DNA of 64,000 nt from Halosaccharopolyspora lacisalsi (GCF_014137975.1 NZ_JACGWZ010000006.1:62001-126000); one strand, 5' to 3'; shown: positions 42,766 through 51,033, counted from the first letter of the stretch. Made by a program: numbers and translations. The notes: generated by a model not told the origin, from the letters alone.

Positions 42766-44256
42766 TCAGTCGAGCCGGCGGCGGGTGGGGCGCAGTGGTC
42801 CGGACATGCGTGGTCCGGACATGCGGCGTCCCAGCCGGCCGAGTCGCTCGCGCAACGGGTGGGTCAGGTACTCGCCGAGCACCACGCCCGCACCCAGCGC
42901 CAGTCCCGTCGCCGCCGCCAGCATGAGGGTGGGAATTCCGGCCGGGTCGTTCTGCACCGAAAGCTGGTACAACCCCCGGTAGGTGGCCAGGCCGGGGAGC
43001 AGCGGCGCGACACCGGAGACCGCGACGACCAGGGTGGGAATCCGCAGCCGACGCGCGATGATGCCACCGAGGAAGCCGACGACCGTGGTGGCCACCGCCG
43101 AGGCCAGGATGGTGTTGACCTGGGCCAACGTCATCACGGCGTGCACAGTGGCCGCGACGGCTCCGCCGCCGCCGGCCACGAGCCACGGCTTCGGCGGGGA
43201 GTAGCTGGCCAGCGCGAAGCACACGGAGGTGGAGGCACCCGCGGCCATCTGGACGGGTAGTTGCAGCACGGGCGGGCCTATCTGCGCGCCGCCCATGGCC
43301 TGGACGGCGTCGAGTCCGCCCCCGATGGCGTCCGTGCCGAGCAGGCGCAGCGCCGAGTACAGGGCGAGCACGACGCCCGCGATGAGTCCGGCGGAGGTCA
43401 GGGCGAGCTCGGCTATGCGTCCGGCTGCCGTGACGTTGTAGCCGGTGATGGCGTCCTGCATCGAGCCGACCACCGTCATTCCCGACAGCAGCACGATGAT
43501 GCTGGCCGCCACCGCGAGGGCGGCGCTGGGCAGCAGATCGGTGACGTAGCAGACCAGGGCGACGCTGGTGGCGATCGCACCGCCGACCGTCTGCTGGAAG
43601 AAGGCGGGCAGCGAACGCTGGTTCAGGATCCGCCCCACCCGGTCGACCAGGGCGGTGACCCCGGCGGCGACCAGCGGCAACATCGGAGTGCCACCACCGC
43701 CGAGCAACACCGACAGGGACGCCGCCATGCCGGCCCAGGCCAACGTGGCCACCCAGCGCGGGAAGGGGTGCGGCGCGTTGGTGATCCGGTCGAGCTCGGC
43801 GTAGGCTTCCGAGGCGACGATCTCGCCCGCGGTGATCCGGCGGACCAGGTCCTCGACCTCGGCCAGCCGGGTGTAGTCCAGGGAGCGGGTGCGGACCACC
43901 CGCAGGGAGGTGATCGGCGCCGCCTCGGTGCCGCGGTAGCAGGAGACGGTGATGGACGTGTAGATCACGTCCACCTCGCAGTGGGGGAGCCCGTACGCGC
44001 CGGTGACGCCCGTGATCGTCGCGCTCACGTCGGAGGCGCCCGCGCCGCTGGACATCTGGACCTCACCGATGCGCAGCCCCAGGTCCATCACCAGATGGAC
44101 CGTGGACTCGTCGGGTAGTGCGGGCCCGTAGACGACGTTGCGAGTTCCCGGCGTCTCGGGAGTCTCGCGCCGCCGCAGCACACCACGGGCGCGCTGCGTG
44201 ATTCCCACTGCTGTCCCACTTCCTCGCCGAGAGGACTTCTCGGCGGTGTCCGTCAC
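42766..44256 (-). CDS. Threonine/serine exporter ThrE-like protein
   Basis: A 496-aa inner-membrane protein with the ThrE layout. The soluble N-terminal domain holds VMDLGLRIGEVQMSSGAGASDV and DVIYTSITVSC. About ten helices follow; the central ThrE block has LVDRVGRILNQRSLPAFFQQTVGGAIAT, and the second half SVSGVAPLLPGLATYRGLY-type sequence. The start is GTG 44256, eight to nine bases after GAGGGG. Export of Thr/Ser is the family role; the real substrate may differ. Confidence 0.9.
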   Translation of the reverse strand: MTDTAEKSSRRGSGTAVGITQRARGVLRRRETPETPGTRNVVYGPALPDESTVHLVMDLGLRIGEVQMSSGAGASDVSATITGVTGAYGLPHCEVDVIYTSITVSCYRGTEAAPITSLRVVRTRSLDYTRLAEVEDLVRRITAGEIVASEAYAELDRITNAPHPFPRWVATLAWAGMAASLSVLLGGGGTPMLPLVAAGVTALVDRVGRILNQRSLPAFFQQTVGGAIATSVALVCYVTDLLPSAALAVAASIIVLLSGMTVVGSMQDAITGYNVTAAGRIAELALTSAGLIAGVVLALYSALRLLGTDAIGGGLDAVQAMGGAQIGPPVLQLPVQMAAGASTSVCFALASYSPPKPWLVAGGGGAVAATVHAVMTLAQVNTILASAVATTVVGFLGGIIARRLRIPTLVVAVSGVAPLLPGLATYRGLYQLSVQNDPAGIPTLMLAAATGLALGAGVVLGEYLTHPLRERLGRLGRRMSGPRMSGPLRPTRRRLD

Positions 44257-44395
44257 CTGATCTTCCCCTCTGGCATCGGTATTCGCGTGATGACCGTTGC
44301 ACCGATGCTCGGTGTCGTCCATCACGGCCTGCTCCACGGTGGGTGGGGGATGGGCTCCCAACCGATGAAAATGAAAGTCACCCCAGGTAAGAAGG

Positions 44396-45631
44396 CTACA
44401 GGTGGTCGCGCCCGCGCGGCGGCCATCCGTGGCGGTGCTCACTGTTACCGGCCACCTTCACCGCGTCGCCGGCCGACCGCTTAGGATGTCCCCACGCGCT
44501 CCGTACGGCGCGCGTGCCGCTGTAGCTCAGTTGGTAGAGCGCCCGCCTTGTAAGCGGAAGGTCAGGGGTTCGATTCCCCTCAGCGGCTCCATCGATTACC
44601 AGCGAAAACTGCCCCTGTCGGCATCGGCGGGGGCAGTTTTCGTATCGGGCGGTCTCAGCGGCCTGCTCAGTACACCCGGATCCGTCTTCACCGGGGACCC
44701 CGCTGCGGACCCGTTCGCCCGTGCTGATCGACCTCGACGGTTTCGCGATCGGGGCCGTGCGCGTGGGGGCCATTGAGCGTTCTGCGGTCCACTCGTGGTG
44801 GTTCGGTGTGTCGAATGTTTGGGCATCGAGGGCGTTCTCGTGGCGACGTGCCATGACGAGCACGGTTCCGATGCCGGTCCCGACGAGCAGGATGAGGACG
44901 GCGAAGATAGCCAGAGCCGGGTCGAGCAGTTCGGGGCGGAAGGAGGAGATCGCGGCGAACACGACGGCGATCACGAGCAGAAGCGTCCCAGCTCTCTTGG
45001 TCGGTATCGTGGGGCGGTACACCTCGCGGCGCAGCGACTCCAGACCGGGGCGCAAGCGCAGCATCCCGGCGGCGAGATTGTTGACCCGGGCGCCGTGGTG
45101 CACCGAGTGGGCCATCCCGTTGTAGGCCAGCGCCCACAGCTGCCGGTTAGCTTCGATGGTGGTCACGTAAGTACGGCCCCTGCGCCCCCCGCTGTCTCGA
45201 AGGCGCAACATCCAGCCGAGCACACCACCGCGGAGCGTGATGTCGGTCAGCGCGTAGGTCTCCACCCAGCGCCGATTCACCCGCAACCAGTCCGAACCGG
45301 CCACCAGTCGGGTCGTCCGGTCCCGGACGACGGTGATGACGAAGATCAAACCCATGAGGGTCCAGTGCACCGGATCCTCCAGCCAGGTCCAGTTCCCCTC
45401 GGAGGATCGCAGCGAAACGACGTAGATCGCCGTCAGGATGCCGGCAGCACCGAGCACGGCCACGCGGTCCGCGCCATGCACCTCCAGTGCCGGTCCGCGC
45501 CCTTCGGGAGGCTCGTCGCCCTTGCAGGCTCTGGTCGTGGGCTGCGCGGGACCACCGAGCACCACCGGCCCCGCCGGAGGGCGCGGCCGGCCGTTCGAGG
45601 CGTCCGGGCGCGGCGGAAGGTGCGTGGTCAT
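44396..45631 (-). CDS. Island membrane protein of the effector-linked paralogue family, 3' end crossing the tRNA
   Basis: The 411-aa frame starts at ATG 45631, overlapping the previous gene's stop (ATGA). Residues about 55-230 contain two membrane segments and then a domain with DWLRVNRRWVETYALTDITL and LWALAYNGMAHSVHHG. That domain matches the two 217-aa proteins encoded at 46097 and 46752 (AEWLKVGKAWVRLYELTEIK, MWDLVYNGILHSV). Two more helices follow around 235-285. The last ~110 residues read antisense through tRNA-Thr and look random, so the native 3' end was probably lost at the island junction. Confidence 0.65.
   Translation of the reverse strand: MTTHLPPRPDASNGRPRPPAGPVVLGGPAQPTTRACKGDEPPEGRGPALEVHGADRVAVLGAAGILTAIYVVSLRSSEGNWTWLEDPVHWTLMGLIFVITVVRDRTTRLVAGSDWLRVNRRWVETYALTDITLRGGVLGWMLRLRDSGGRRGRTYVTTIEANRQLWALAYNGMAHSVHHGARVNNLAAGMLRLRPGLESLRREVYRPTIPTKRAGTLLLVIAVVFAAISSFRPELLDPALAIFAVLILLVGTGIGTVLVMARRHENALDAQTFDTPNHHEWTAERSMAPTRTAPIAKPSRSISTGERVRSGVPGEDGSGCTEQAAETARYENCPRRCRQGQFSLVIDGAAEGNRTPDLPLTRRALYQLSYSGTRAVRSAWGHPKRSAGDAVKVAGNSEHRHGWPPRGRDHL
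44516..44588 (+). tRNA. tRNA-Thr (anticodon TGT)
   Basis: A complete cloverleaf: acceptor GCCGCTG/CAGCGGC, D-arm with AGTTGGTA, anticodon loop CTTGTAA (anticodon TGT), T-loop TTCGATT and discriminator T, followed by an encoded CCA (44589-44591). One anticodon-stem pair looks mismatched (C/A). Its 3' half and downstream sequence are partly duplicated at 49904-49973, marking it as a former integration site. Confidence 0.95.
44604..44641 (+). terminator. Terminator of tRNA-Thr
   Basis: Arms GAAAACTGCCCC (44604-44615) and GGGGCAGTTTTC (44630-44641) are perfect, and the T-run lies at the 3' side of the stem. It starts 13 bases after the CCA end. Confidence 0.85.
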
Positions 45632-46047
45632 GGCGCCGAGCCGCGCAGGCGACGGCGCAGCCACGGCTGTCGGGGAAGTCCGAAGAACTCGCGCACGGAC
45701 TGGTCCTGCAGGAGACCGAACGTGATGGCCAGGGCGAGGTTGAGGACGAGCGAGGGCCAGGCTTGGGCCTGCAGGGCGCTGTAGAGGGATCCCAGGCTCA
45801 GCAGCGCGAGGATCATCAGGACCATGCGCGCCCAGCGCTTGCGCTGAGCCAAGACGAGCGCGGCAGGAACCGCCAAGGCGGCCTGCACGAGAGTGATGAC
45901 GAGCGCGACCCCCGTGAAGACCGAGGGGGCCACGGCGATGGCGTAGACGGTGCCGAGCAGGGCCACGGCCATGCCGACCAACCAGATCCACTTGGTGACC
46001 TGGACGTAGCGGGGAACCCCCGGGGTGCTGTCCGTAGGCGTGGTCAC
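45628..46047 (-). CDS. Four-helix membrane protein
   Basis: A 139-aa protein from GTG 46047, seven bases after AAGGAG. About four hydrophobic segments follow: KWIWLVGMAVALLGTVYAIA, VFTGVALVITLVQAALAVPAALVLA, MVLMILALLSLGSLYSAL and LVLNLALAITFGLL. The tail is basic (RQPWLRRRLRG). Not recognised as a known family. It overlaps the downstream 411-codon gene by four bases and lies after the two tandem paralogues, in one operon. Confidence 0.75.
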   Translation of the reverse strand: MTTPTDSTPGVPRYVQVTKWIWLVGMAVALLGTVYAIAVAPSVFTGVALVITLVQAALAVPAALVLAQRKRWARMVLMILALLSLGSLYSALQAQAWPSLVLNLALAITFGLLQDQSVREFFGLPRQPWLRRRLRGSAP

Positions 46048-46096
46048 GCGGGAACTCCTTCTTTCTGACGTTTTTCTGACGTGGCGCGCAGGATAT

Positions 46097-46750
46097 TTAC
46101 GATATGGAGTCCTCACGGCGAGGCACTCTGAATGCGCTGTGGATCAGTTTGTTGGTGTCGGCGTTGCTGGTGATGACGGAGTGGAGGATGCCGTTGTAGA
46201 CGAGGTCCCACATGTCGCGGTCCTCCTGGATGTCGTCGGATTTGACCATGACTTTCCGTCCGGCGCTGTCGGTGAAGTCCAGGTGGATCGCGTTGCTGCG
46301 GTGCCGTGCCTTGATCTCCGTCAGCTCATAGAGCCGCACCCAGGCCTTTCCGACTTTGAGCCATTCGGCCCCGACTGCGGGATCCACCGTCCTGAATGAG
46401 CCGTAGACACCCAACGATCCGAGTGCGATGCCAATCCACATCCACCAGAAGGTCATCCATGTGAGGATGAAACCCTGCATGGCAGTGATGCCGAGGGTGA
46501 TGATGCCGAAGGCGATCAGGCCGGCGGTGATGGCGCTGCGTTGGCTGTGGCGATACCACTCCAGCATGCGCCCCTCGCCCTCTGGTGGAGTCGGCATGCG
46601 GTGGGTGCTTTGGTCGCGGTCGCGGTCCTGGTCCTTGGGGGGCTTGTCCTCCTTGTGGAACCCCGGAGCGCGAGGTGGCCGTGGTTCACCCGAGACCGGA
46701 TCGGGCTTCGGCGGCAGCTCGGAGGTCGTGCGAAAGAGTTGCTTCGTCAT
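46097..46750 (-). CDS. Putative immunity-type membrane protein, copy 2
   Basis: A 217-aa protein of unknown family. The first ~70 residues are Pro/charged-rich and nearly identical to copy 1 (PKPDPVSGEPRPPRAPGF). Two close hydrophobic segments follow (ITAGLIAFGIITLGITAMQGF and MTFWWMWIGIALGSLGVYGSF), then a soluble domain with GAEWLKVGKAWVRLYELTEI, VKSDDIQEDRDMWDLVYNGIL and a KLIHSAFRVP tail. Placed directly after a WXG-type effector gene, the pair looks like membrane immunity proteins or effector chaperones. That role is inferred from context only. Confidence 0.7.
   Translation of the reverse strand: MTKQLFRTTSELPPKPDPVSGEPRPPRAPGFHKEDKPPKDQDRDRDQSTHRMPTPPEGEGRMLEWYRHSQRSAITAGLIAFGIITLGITAMQGFILTWMTFWWMWIGIALGSLGVYGSFRTVDPAVGAEWLKVGKAWVRLYELTEIKARHRSNAIHLDFTDSAGRKVMVKSDDIQEDRDMWDLVYNGILHSVITSNADTNKLIHSAFRVPRREDSIS
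46526..46725. repeat. 200-bp near-identical repeat, first copy
   Basis: This segment, coding for the N-terminal part of copy 2, is nearly identical to 47181-47380, offset 655 bp, with only a few differences. It reflects recent tandem duplication or gene conversion restricted to the 5' part of the genes. Confidence 0.85.
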
Positions 46751-46751
46751 G

Positions 46752-47405
46752 TCACGCTTGCCAGCCTTCGGGGCGGGGCACTTTGAACGCGCTGTGCACT
46801 AGTTTGTTGGTGTCGGCGCCACCGGCGATGACCGAGTGCAGGATCCCGTTGTAAACCAGGTCCCACATGTCGCGGTCTTCCTGGATGTCGTCGGACTTGA
46901 CCACGACCACCCGGCCCGCGCTGTCTTTGAAGTCCAGGTGGATGGCATTGCTGCGGTGCTTGGCCTTGATCTCGGTCAGCTCGTACAGCCGTACCCATGC
47001 TTTGCCGACCTTGATCCACTCGGCACCGACCGCGCACTCGACTGATCGAAACGAGCCGTAAACGACGAAAGCACCTGCGGCAACGATGAGCCACATCCAC
47101 CAGGCAGTCATCCATAGGGGACTGAATCCCTGCATCAGAGTGATGCCAAGAGCGATGATGACTAAGGCTCCCAGACCAGCGGTGATGGCGTTGCGCTGGC
47201 TGTGGCGATACCACTCCAGCATGCGCCCCTCGCCCTCTGGTGGAGTCGGCATGCGGTGGGTGCTTTGGTCGCGGTCGCGGTCCTGGTCCTTGGGGGGTTT
47301 GTCCTCCTTGTGGAACCCCGGAGCGCGAGGTGGGCGCGGTTCACCCGAGACCGGATCGGGCTTCGGCGGCAGCTCGGAGGCTGCGAGGAAGGTTTTGTCG
47401 GCCAT
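46752..47405 (-). CDS. Putative immunity-type membrane protein, copy 1
   Basis: A 217-aa tandem paralogue of the next gene. I use ATG 47405, just after GAGG, because it gives the same length and N-terminus as copy 2; a GTG two codons upstream is possible. The N-terminal ~70 residues are almost identical to copy 2, while the membrane segments and C-terminal domain differ moderately (GAEWIKVGKAWVRLYELTEI, NKLVHSAFKVP). It starts 43 bases after the effector stop and is separated from copy 2 by one base. Function is inferred from position, not shown. Confidence 0.7.
   Translation of the reverse strand: MADKTFLAASELPPKPDPVSGEPRPPRAPGFHKEDKPPKDQDRDRDQSTHRMPTPPEGEGRMLEWYRHSQRNAITAGLGALVIIALGITLMQGFSPLWMTAWWMWLIVAAGAFVVYGSFRSVECAVGAEWIKVGKAWVRLYELTEIKAKHRSNAIHLDFKDSAGRVVVVKSDDIQEDRDMWDLVYNGILHSVIAGGADTNKLVHSAFKVPRPEGWQA
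47181..47380. repeat. 200-bp near-identical repeat, second copy
   Basis: The partner of 46526-46725, coding for the N-terminal part of copy 1. Sequence outside this block is clearly less similar between the two genes. Confidence 0.85.
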
Positions 47406-47447
47406 GGCCACCTCACTGTCGACGACGGGACTGCAGCTGTGTGCGGA

Positions 47448-48629
47448 TCATTCTCCGGTGGCCGCGTCGACGCCTGCACCGGCTGCCCAGGTACCGATCG
47501 CGCCGCCGACGACACCGCCGATGACGGTGCCGACACCAGGACAAATCGCGGTGCCCACAGCTGCGCCAGCCCAACCTCCGGCGGCACCGCCACCGATGTC
47601 GGCTGCGGTGTCCTCCGTGGCCTCCCAGGTGTCTTTTCCATGAGCCACATCCCAGGCGCCAGAACCGATAGCCACAGCTGTACCGACGGCAGGCACACCG
47701 CGGACAAGGTTCTTCCCGACGCGGCTGACTTTTGAGGCGCCCTTGATGAACCCGCTGGCGTCGGCGGAGACGATCGCCCGGGTTTTCGAGCCGACTGGGT
47801 TGCCCATTTTTCGAGCGTCGGCGGCGTAGGAGGCTTTGGTATCGGCAACCCCGCGGTAGCTCTCGGCAGCCTTGCCGAAGCGTTCGCCGACGCTGCCACC
47901 GTGTTTCTCGGCCCGGGCCTGGATGGTGGAGGCGTCGGCGTACCACTGATTGGCCTTCTGGAGGAAGTCACCGGCGGTGTCGGTGGAGCTCTTGATGGTG
48001 TTGAGCCCCTGGATGACGGCGAACATCGTGTAGGTCTTGGTGCTTTTGACCGTGGCGAGCGGGTCCTTCATCGCCTTGTCCAGGGCCTTGTGGGCCTCTT
48101 CCTGCTTGGTGCGGGCGTCTTCGACCGTGGTGCGGGCTTCCTCGAAGGCGCGCTTCTTCGCTTCGTGGGCGGCGATGGCGGTCTGGGAAGCTTGCGATTG
48201 CCCTTGGTGGGCTTGCATCTGCTGCCCGGCCGGTCCGGGAGGCAGGTTTTCGGTGCCCGCGCCCTTGGGGGCCGGTCCGGGTGGCAGGATCGCGGTCGGG
48301 GTGACGATGAGTTTCCCGTCGCGGGCCACGGTGCGGGCCTGGTGCATCCGCTGGGTGACGGTGTCGATCTCGCCGGCGAAGGTCTCCAGGGCGGTTTTGA
48401 CCTGCCCGACGAGTCCTTCGAGGGTATCGGCGTCCTTGCCCTGGTAGGTCAGGGTCTGGCGGGCGGCGTTGCCGGCCGTGCCCTGCCAGAAGCCTTCCGA
48501 GGCGTCGCGCTGCCCGTAGACGGTGTCGCCGATCGCGACCACGCCTGGTTTGACCTGGCCCAGCCAGTCGGCGGTGGTTCGGCACGAGGCCGGATCGTCG
48601 AGGACCTCGGTGTTGAGCTCGCCTGCCAT
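47448..48629 (-). CDS. WXG-like type VII secretion effector with glycine-zipper C-terminus
   Basis: A 393-aa protein, ATG preceded by GGAGG. The N-terminal ~100 residues are helical with a W-x-G turn, GFWQGTAGNAARQ (about 46-58), as in WXG100/PPE-like substrates of ESX secretion. A Pro/Gln-rich linker and long coiled-coil-like helices follow (EAKKRAFEEARTTVEDARTKQEEAHKAL in part, about 155-185). The last ~55 residues are Gly/Ala-rich, with DIGGGAAGGWAGAAVG, VGTVIGGVVGG and GTWAAGAGV, a glycine-zipper pattern found in pore-forming toxins. No enzymatic toxin domain is seen. It is flanked by an EspC-like gene and membrane-protein genes. Confidence 0.65.
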   Translation of the reverse strand: MAGELNTEVLDDPASCRTTADWLGQVKPGVVAIGDTVYGQRDASEGFWQGTAGNAARQTLTYQGKDADTLEGLVGQVKTALETFAGEIDTVTQRMHQARTVARDGKLIVTPTAILPPGPAPKGAGTENLPPGPAGQQMQAHQGQSQASQTAIAAHEAKKRAFEEARTTVEDARTKQEEAHKALDKAMKDPLATVKSTKTYTMFAVIQGLNTIKSSTDTAGDFLQKANQWYADASTIQARAEKHGGSVGERFGKAAESYRGVADTKASYAADARKMGNPVGSKTRAIVSADASGFIKGASKVSRVGKNLVRGVPAVGTAVAIGSGAWDVAHGKDTWEATEDTAADIGGGAAGGWAGAAVGTAICPGVGTVIGGVVGGAIGTWAAGAGVDAATGE

Positions 48630-48682
48630 CGCCCCAGTTCCTCCCCGTGCGGTCGTGCGATCGTGCTCGTGCTCGCGATACG

Positions 48683-48991
48683 TCAGTCCGGGCCGAGATC
48701 CTCGGCCTGGCGCTGCAGGTCGTCGGCGTTGGTGTTGTCGACCTGGCCGTAGCTGCCGTCGCTGGCGTCGATCTTGCCGGCGGTGTCCTCGAGACCGGCG
48801 ATGAGGCCGGCGGCCGTTTTCGTGATCTCCGAGAGGGTGTGGCCGACCTGCTCCGCCGAGGTACTCACCTTCGGCGCGGGAGGCACTGCCTGCGCCGCTT
48901 TGGTCAGCTTGTCCGTGCTGCTGCGCAAGTCGCTGGCCATGGACCGCAGCTTCTCGTGATCGGTCTCGATGCCGTCCCCAGCGCTAGTCAT
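48683..48991 (-). CDS. EspC/WXG100-like small secreted protein
   Basis: A 102-aa helical protein without Cys, from ATG 48991. The pattern IETDHEKLRSMASDLRSSTDKL, then VGHTLSEITKTAAGLIAGLED, resembles EspC/DUF2580 and WXG100-type partners in mycobacterial ESX clusters. It likely pairs with the following effector for secretion. No W-x-G is present. It overlaps the end of the upstream SAV_915-like gene by eight bases. Confidence 0.7.
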   Translation of the reverse strand: MTSAGDGIETDHEKLRSMASDLRSSTDKLTKAAQAVPPAPKVSTSAEQVGHTLSEITKTAAGLIAGLEDTAGKIDASDGSYGQVDNTNADDLQRQAEDLGPD

Positions 48992-49670
48992 CGTTCCAGT
49001 TCCCCTCGCTCGGCCCGTGTCGCAGGTGCGGTGGCAGCGGTGTGTCCAGACAGATCGTGTGGGCACCCGCCTGCTGGCGAACCTCGCTGAGCAGTCCGGC
49101 CGGAACCGGCACCGACGCCTGGTGCGGACCGCACCCGGCCTCCACGGCCGCCGTCGAGGTGTAGGCCATCATCGCCAACCGGTCGCCCGGCATCGGCTGC
49201 AACTCGGCGTGGGCCTGCTCGGCCTTGCCGGCCGGATACGCCGTGCAGGCCACGTGCACCGATGTCCAGTCCCCGGCCTCGTCGGTGTCCCAGACGGCCT
49301 CGTCGGTGGCCATCCCCCCGGCCGTGCCCCGCAGTTCGGGTGGCAGCGATTCGTCGAGCATCACGCCGAACCGGAAACTCGGCAGCCGCCACTCGTCACC
49401 CGCGTCCGCCGTGGCGAGCTCGGTCAACCGCGTGGTCGGGACCAGGATCCACGGCTGGTCCGGGCCGCACCCCTCCACGAAGCGCTCCAGCGAGGAGTAG
49501 GCCAGCACCACCTGCTGGTGCTCCGCTTCCCGGGTCTCCAGCATCACGTCCCCGGTGCTCTCGTCCGGGCGAGCGGCCAGGTACACCTGCCCCGGCAGGT
49601 ACTCCGTCTCGTCCGGGTCCACCACGGTCGGACGATCCCCAGTTCCGGGCACATTCCCTCCAGTACGCAT
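48984..49670 (-). CDS. SAV_915/SseB-like protein with two repeats
   Basis: A 228-aa soluble protein with two related halves: VVLAYSSLERFVEGCGPDQPWILVP and LAMMAYTSTAAVEAGCGPHQASVPVP. Both fit the SseB-like pattern found in actinobacterial SAV_915 proteins, which are common beside ESX-type and polymorphic-toxin genes. It leads the island operon and overlaps the EspC-like gene. The molecular role is unknown. Confidence 0.7.
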   Translation of the reverse strand: MRTGGNVPGTGDRPTVVDPDETEYLPGQVYLAARPDESTGDVMLETREAEHQQVVLAYSSLERFVEGCGPDQPWILVPTTRLTELATADAGDEWRLPSFRFGVMLDESLPPELRGTAGGMATDEAVWDTDEAGDWTSVHVACTAYPAGKAEQAHAELQPMPGDRLAMMAYTSTAAVEAGCGPHQASVPVPAGLLSEVRQQAGAHTICLDTPLPPHLRHGPSEGNWNDD

Positions 49671-49903
49671 GTTCGGTCCGGCGCAGTCGCTCCGGCCGAA
49701 ACCGCGCGAACGCTACCGAACCGCAACCGAGCAGCAACACCGTGGATCTACTCATCGGTGAAGCACTCTGATATCTCGCGGCAGCGAAACATCTCCCGGG
49801 TCAAACACGAGTGAGCTCGTGAAGCACTGCGCCCAGGTCGCTGCTGAGCATCTCCGGGTGCCAGAGCGGCCTGCTCCCGGAAGTCGCGGGCGACGGTGCT
49901 GGT

Positions 49904-49973
49904 GAGGCGCCTCGCAAGCGGGAGGTCAGGGATTCGATCCCCCTCGGCGGGTCCACGCTTGACCAGCGAAAAC
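49904..49973 (+). pseudogene. Decayed 3' half of tRNA-Thr (att-site remnant)
   Basis: The anticodon arm onward (CCTCGCAAGC, AGGTCAGGG, TTCGATCCCCCTC, then TCCA) aligns with the tRNA-Thr at 44516-44588 at roughly 80 percent. The shared downstream block ACCAGCGAAAAC follows in both places. The 5' half is absent, and the anticodon loop reads CTCGCAA instead of CTTGTAA. This is the layout left by integration into a tRNA 3' end. Confidence 0.7.
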
Positions 49974-50344
49974 GCCGCGCCGGCGTGATCGGCGCGACGC
50001 TCTGGTCTCGTCGGGCTCTCGGTTGCGCCCGCGATTCTCTTCCGACTCATCGATCTGCGGCCCGTTCCGCCTCGTGCGGTGCGTCGTCCAGGGGATCCAG
50101 AACGACGCGCTCGTCGGCGGAGTGGAGGTCGCTGATTCGCGTGGAACGCTGATGGTCGTGCCGATCGACCAGCACCTGCTCGTCGCATTCGTCGCGACGA
50201 CGTTCGTCGCGATGGTCGCTTCCGGGGCAGGACATGCTGTTCGCGCTGGGGGTGCGGCAGCCGGGGCGGTCCGCGTGCCGGTTCGTTCGCCACAGCCGGA
50301 GTGGCGACCAGCGAAGTCGCGCACGTTGCCGTGGCAGCGGCCGG

Positions 50345-50848
50345 ACTCACCGATTCCCGGTCCGATGCAGACTCGTGCCTACGCCCGCGAGGTGATGATC
50401 AGTCTGCCAGCCGGTGAACAGGACCTCCGCGTCGAGCTGCGCGTGGCACGGGCAGCCGCGCTCAACACGCCACGGCAGGTCGATGTCATTCCCGCCGAGC
50501 GGGCTCTGCGTGACGCGTTCGGCGGCGACAAGGTCATGGCCGAACAGCTCCGCCATCTGGTCGAACTGTCCGAGCAGGACAACATCACCGTGCGCGCGCT
50601 ACCGGCTGACCTGAGGCACCGGACCTTGGCCCACGACGGAGCATTCGTGCTCTACGAGTTCCCCGAGGCCGCGCCGATCGTGCACCTGGAGCACTACCGC
50701 GGGCCGGCTTTCCTCTACGACGCGAAGGATGTTCAGGCGTATCGAGAAGAGATGGGGTGCGCTCACGCAAACGACCATGAGCCCCGTGGAGACGGCGAAG
50801 CTCATGGCCACGATCGCGGACGATCCAGAGAGGAGCTCTCAATCATGA
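50345..50848 (+). pseudogene. DUF5753 (Scr1-type) regulator fragment, frameshifted
   Basis: From PIPGPMQTRAYAREV through ALNTPRQ, LVELSEQDNITVRALP and FLYDAKDVQAY this is the C-terminal DUF5753 domain of actinobacterial XRE-type regulators. The N-terminal helix-turn-helix is missing: no HTH reads in any frame upstream. After QAY the true ending (RWGALTQTTMSPVETAKLM, then a TGA overlapping the next ATG) lies in another frame, so there is a one-base shift near 50745. Such regulators normally pair with the DUF397 gene that follows. Confidence 0.7.
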
Positions 50849-51033
50849 CGGTACCGACGGGGTGGCGAAAGTCCAGCCGCTCCGGCCCGAACAGCAACTG
50901 CGTCGAGGTCGGTCGTGTCACGGACGGTGCCGCGGTCCGCGACACCAAGGACCGCTCGGCCGGCTACCTCACCACCGACCGCGCCCGGTGGTCGGCGTTC
51001 GTGGACGCGATCAAGGCCGACCGCTTCGCCTGA
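50845..51033 (+). CDS. DUF397 domain protein
   Basis: A 62-aa protein: GWRKSSRSGPNSNCVEVG near the start, VRDTKDRSAGYLTT, and WSAFVDAIKADRFA at the end, the complete DUF397 signature. GAGGAG precedes the ATG. In actinomycetes such proteins pair with XRE/DUF5753 regulators, sometimes as toxin-antitoxin-like or developmental switches; the partner here is broken. Confidence 0.88.
   Translation: MTVPTGWRKSSRSGPNSNCVEVGRVTDGAAVRDTKDRSAGYLTTDRARWSAFVDAIKADRFA

Noticed and set aside
47448-48629. Enzymatic toxin domain in the effector C-terminus
   Set aside because: No nuclease, deaminase or ADP-ribosyltransferase motif; the tail is a plain glycine-zipper-like hydrophobic region.
49904-49955. Functional second tRNA
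   Set aside because: Only the 3' half is present and the acceptor 5' strand and D-arm are missing, so it cannot fold as a tRNA.
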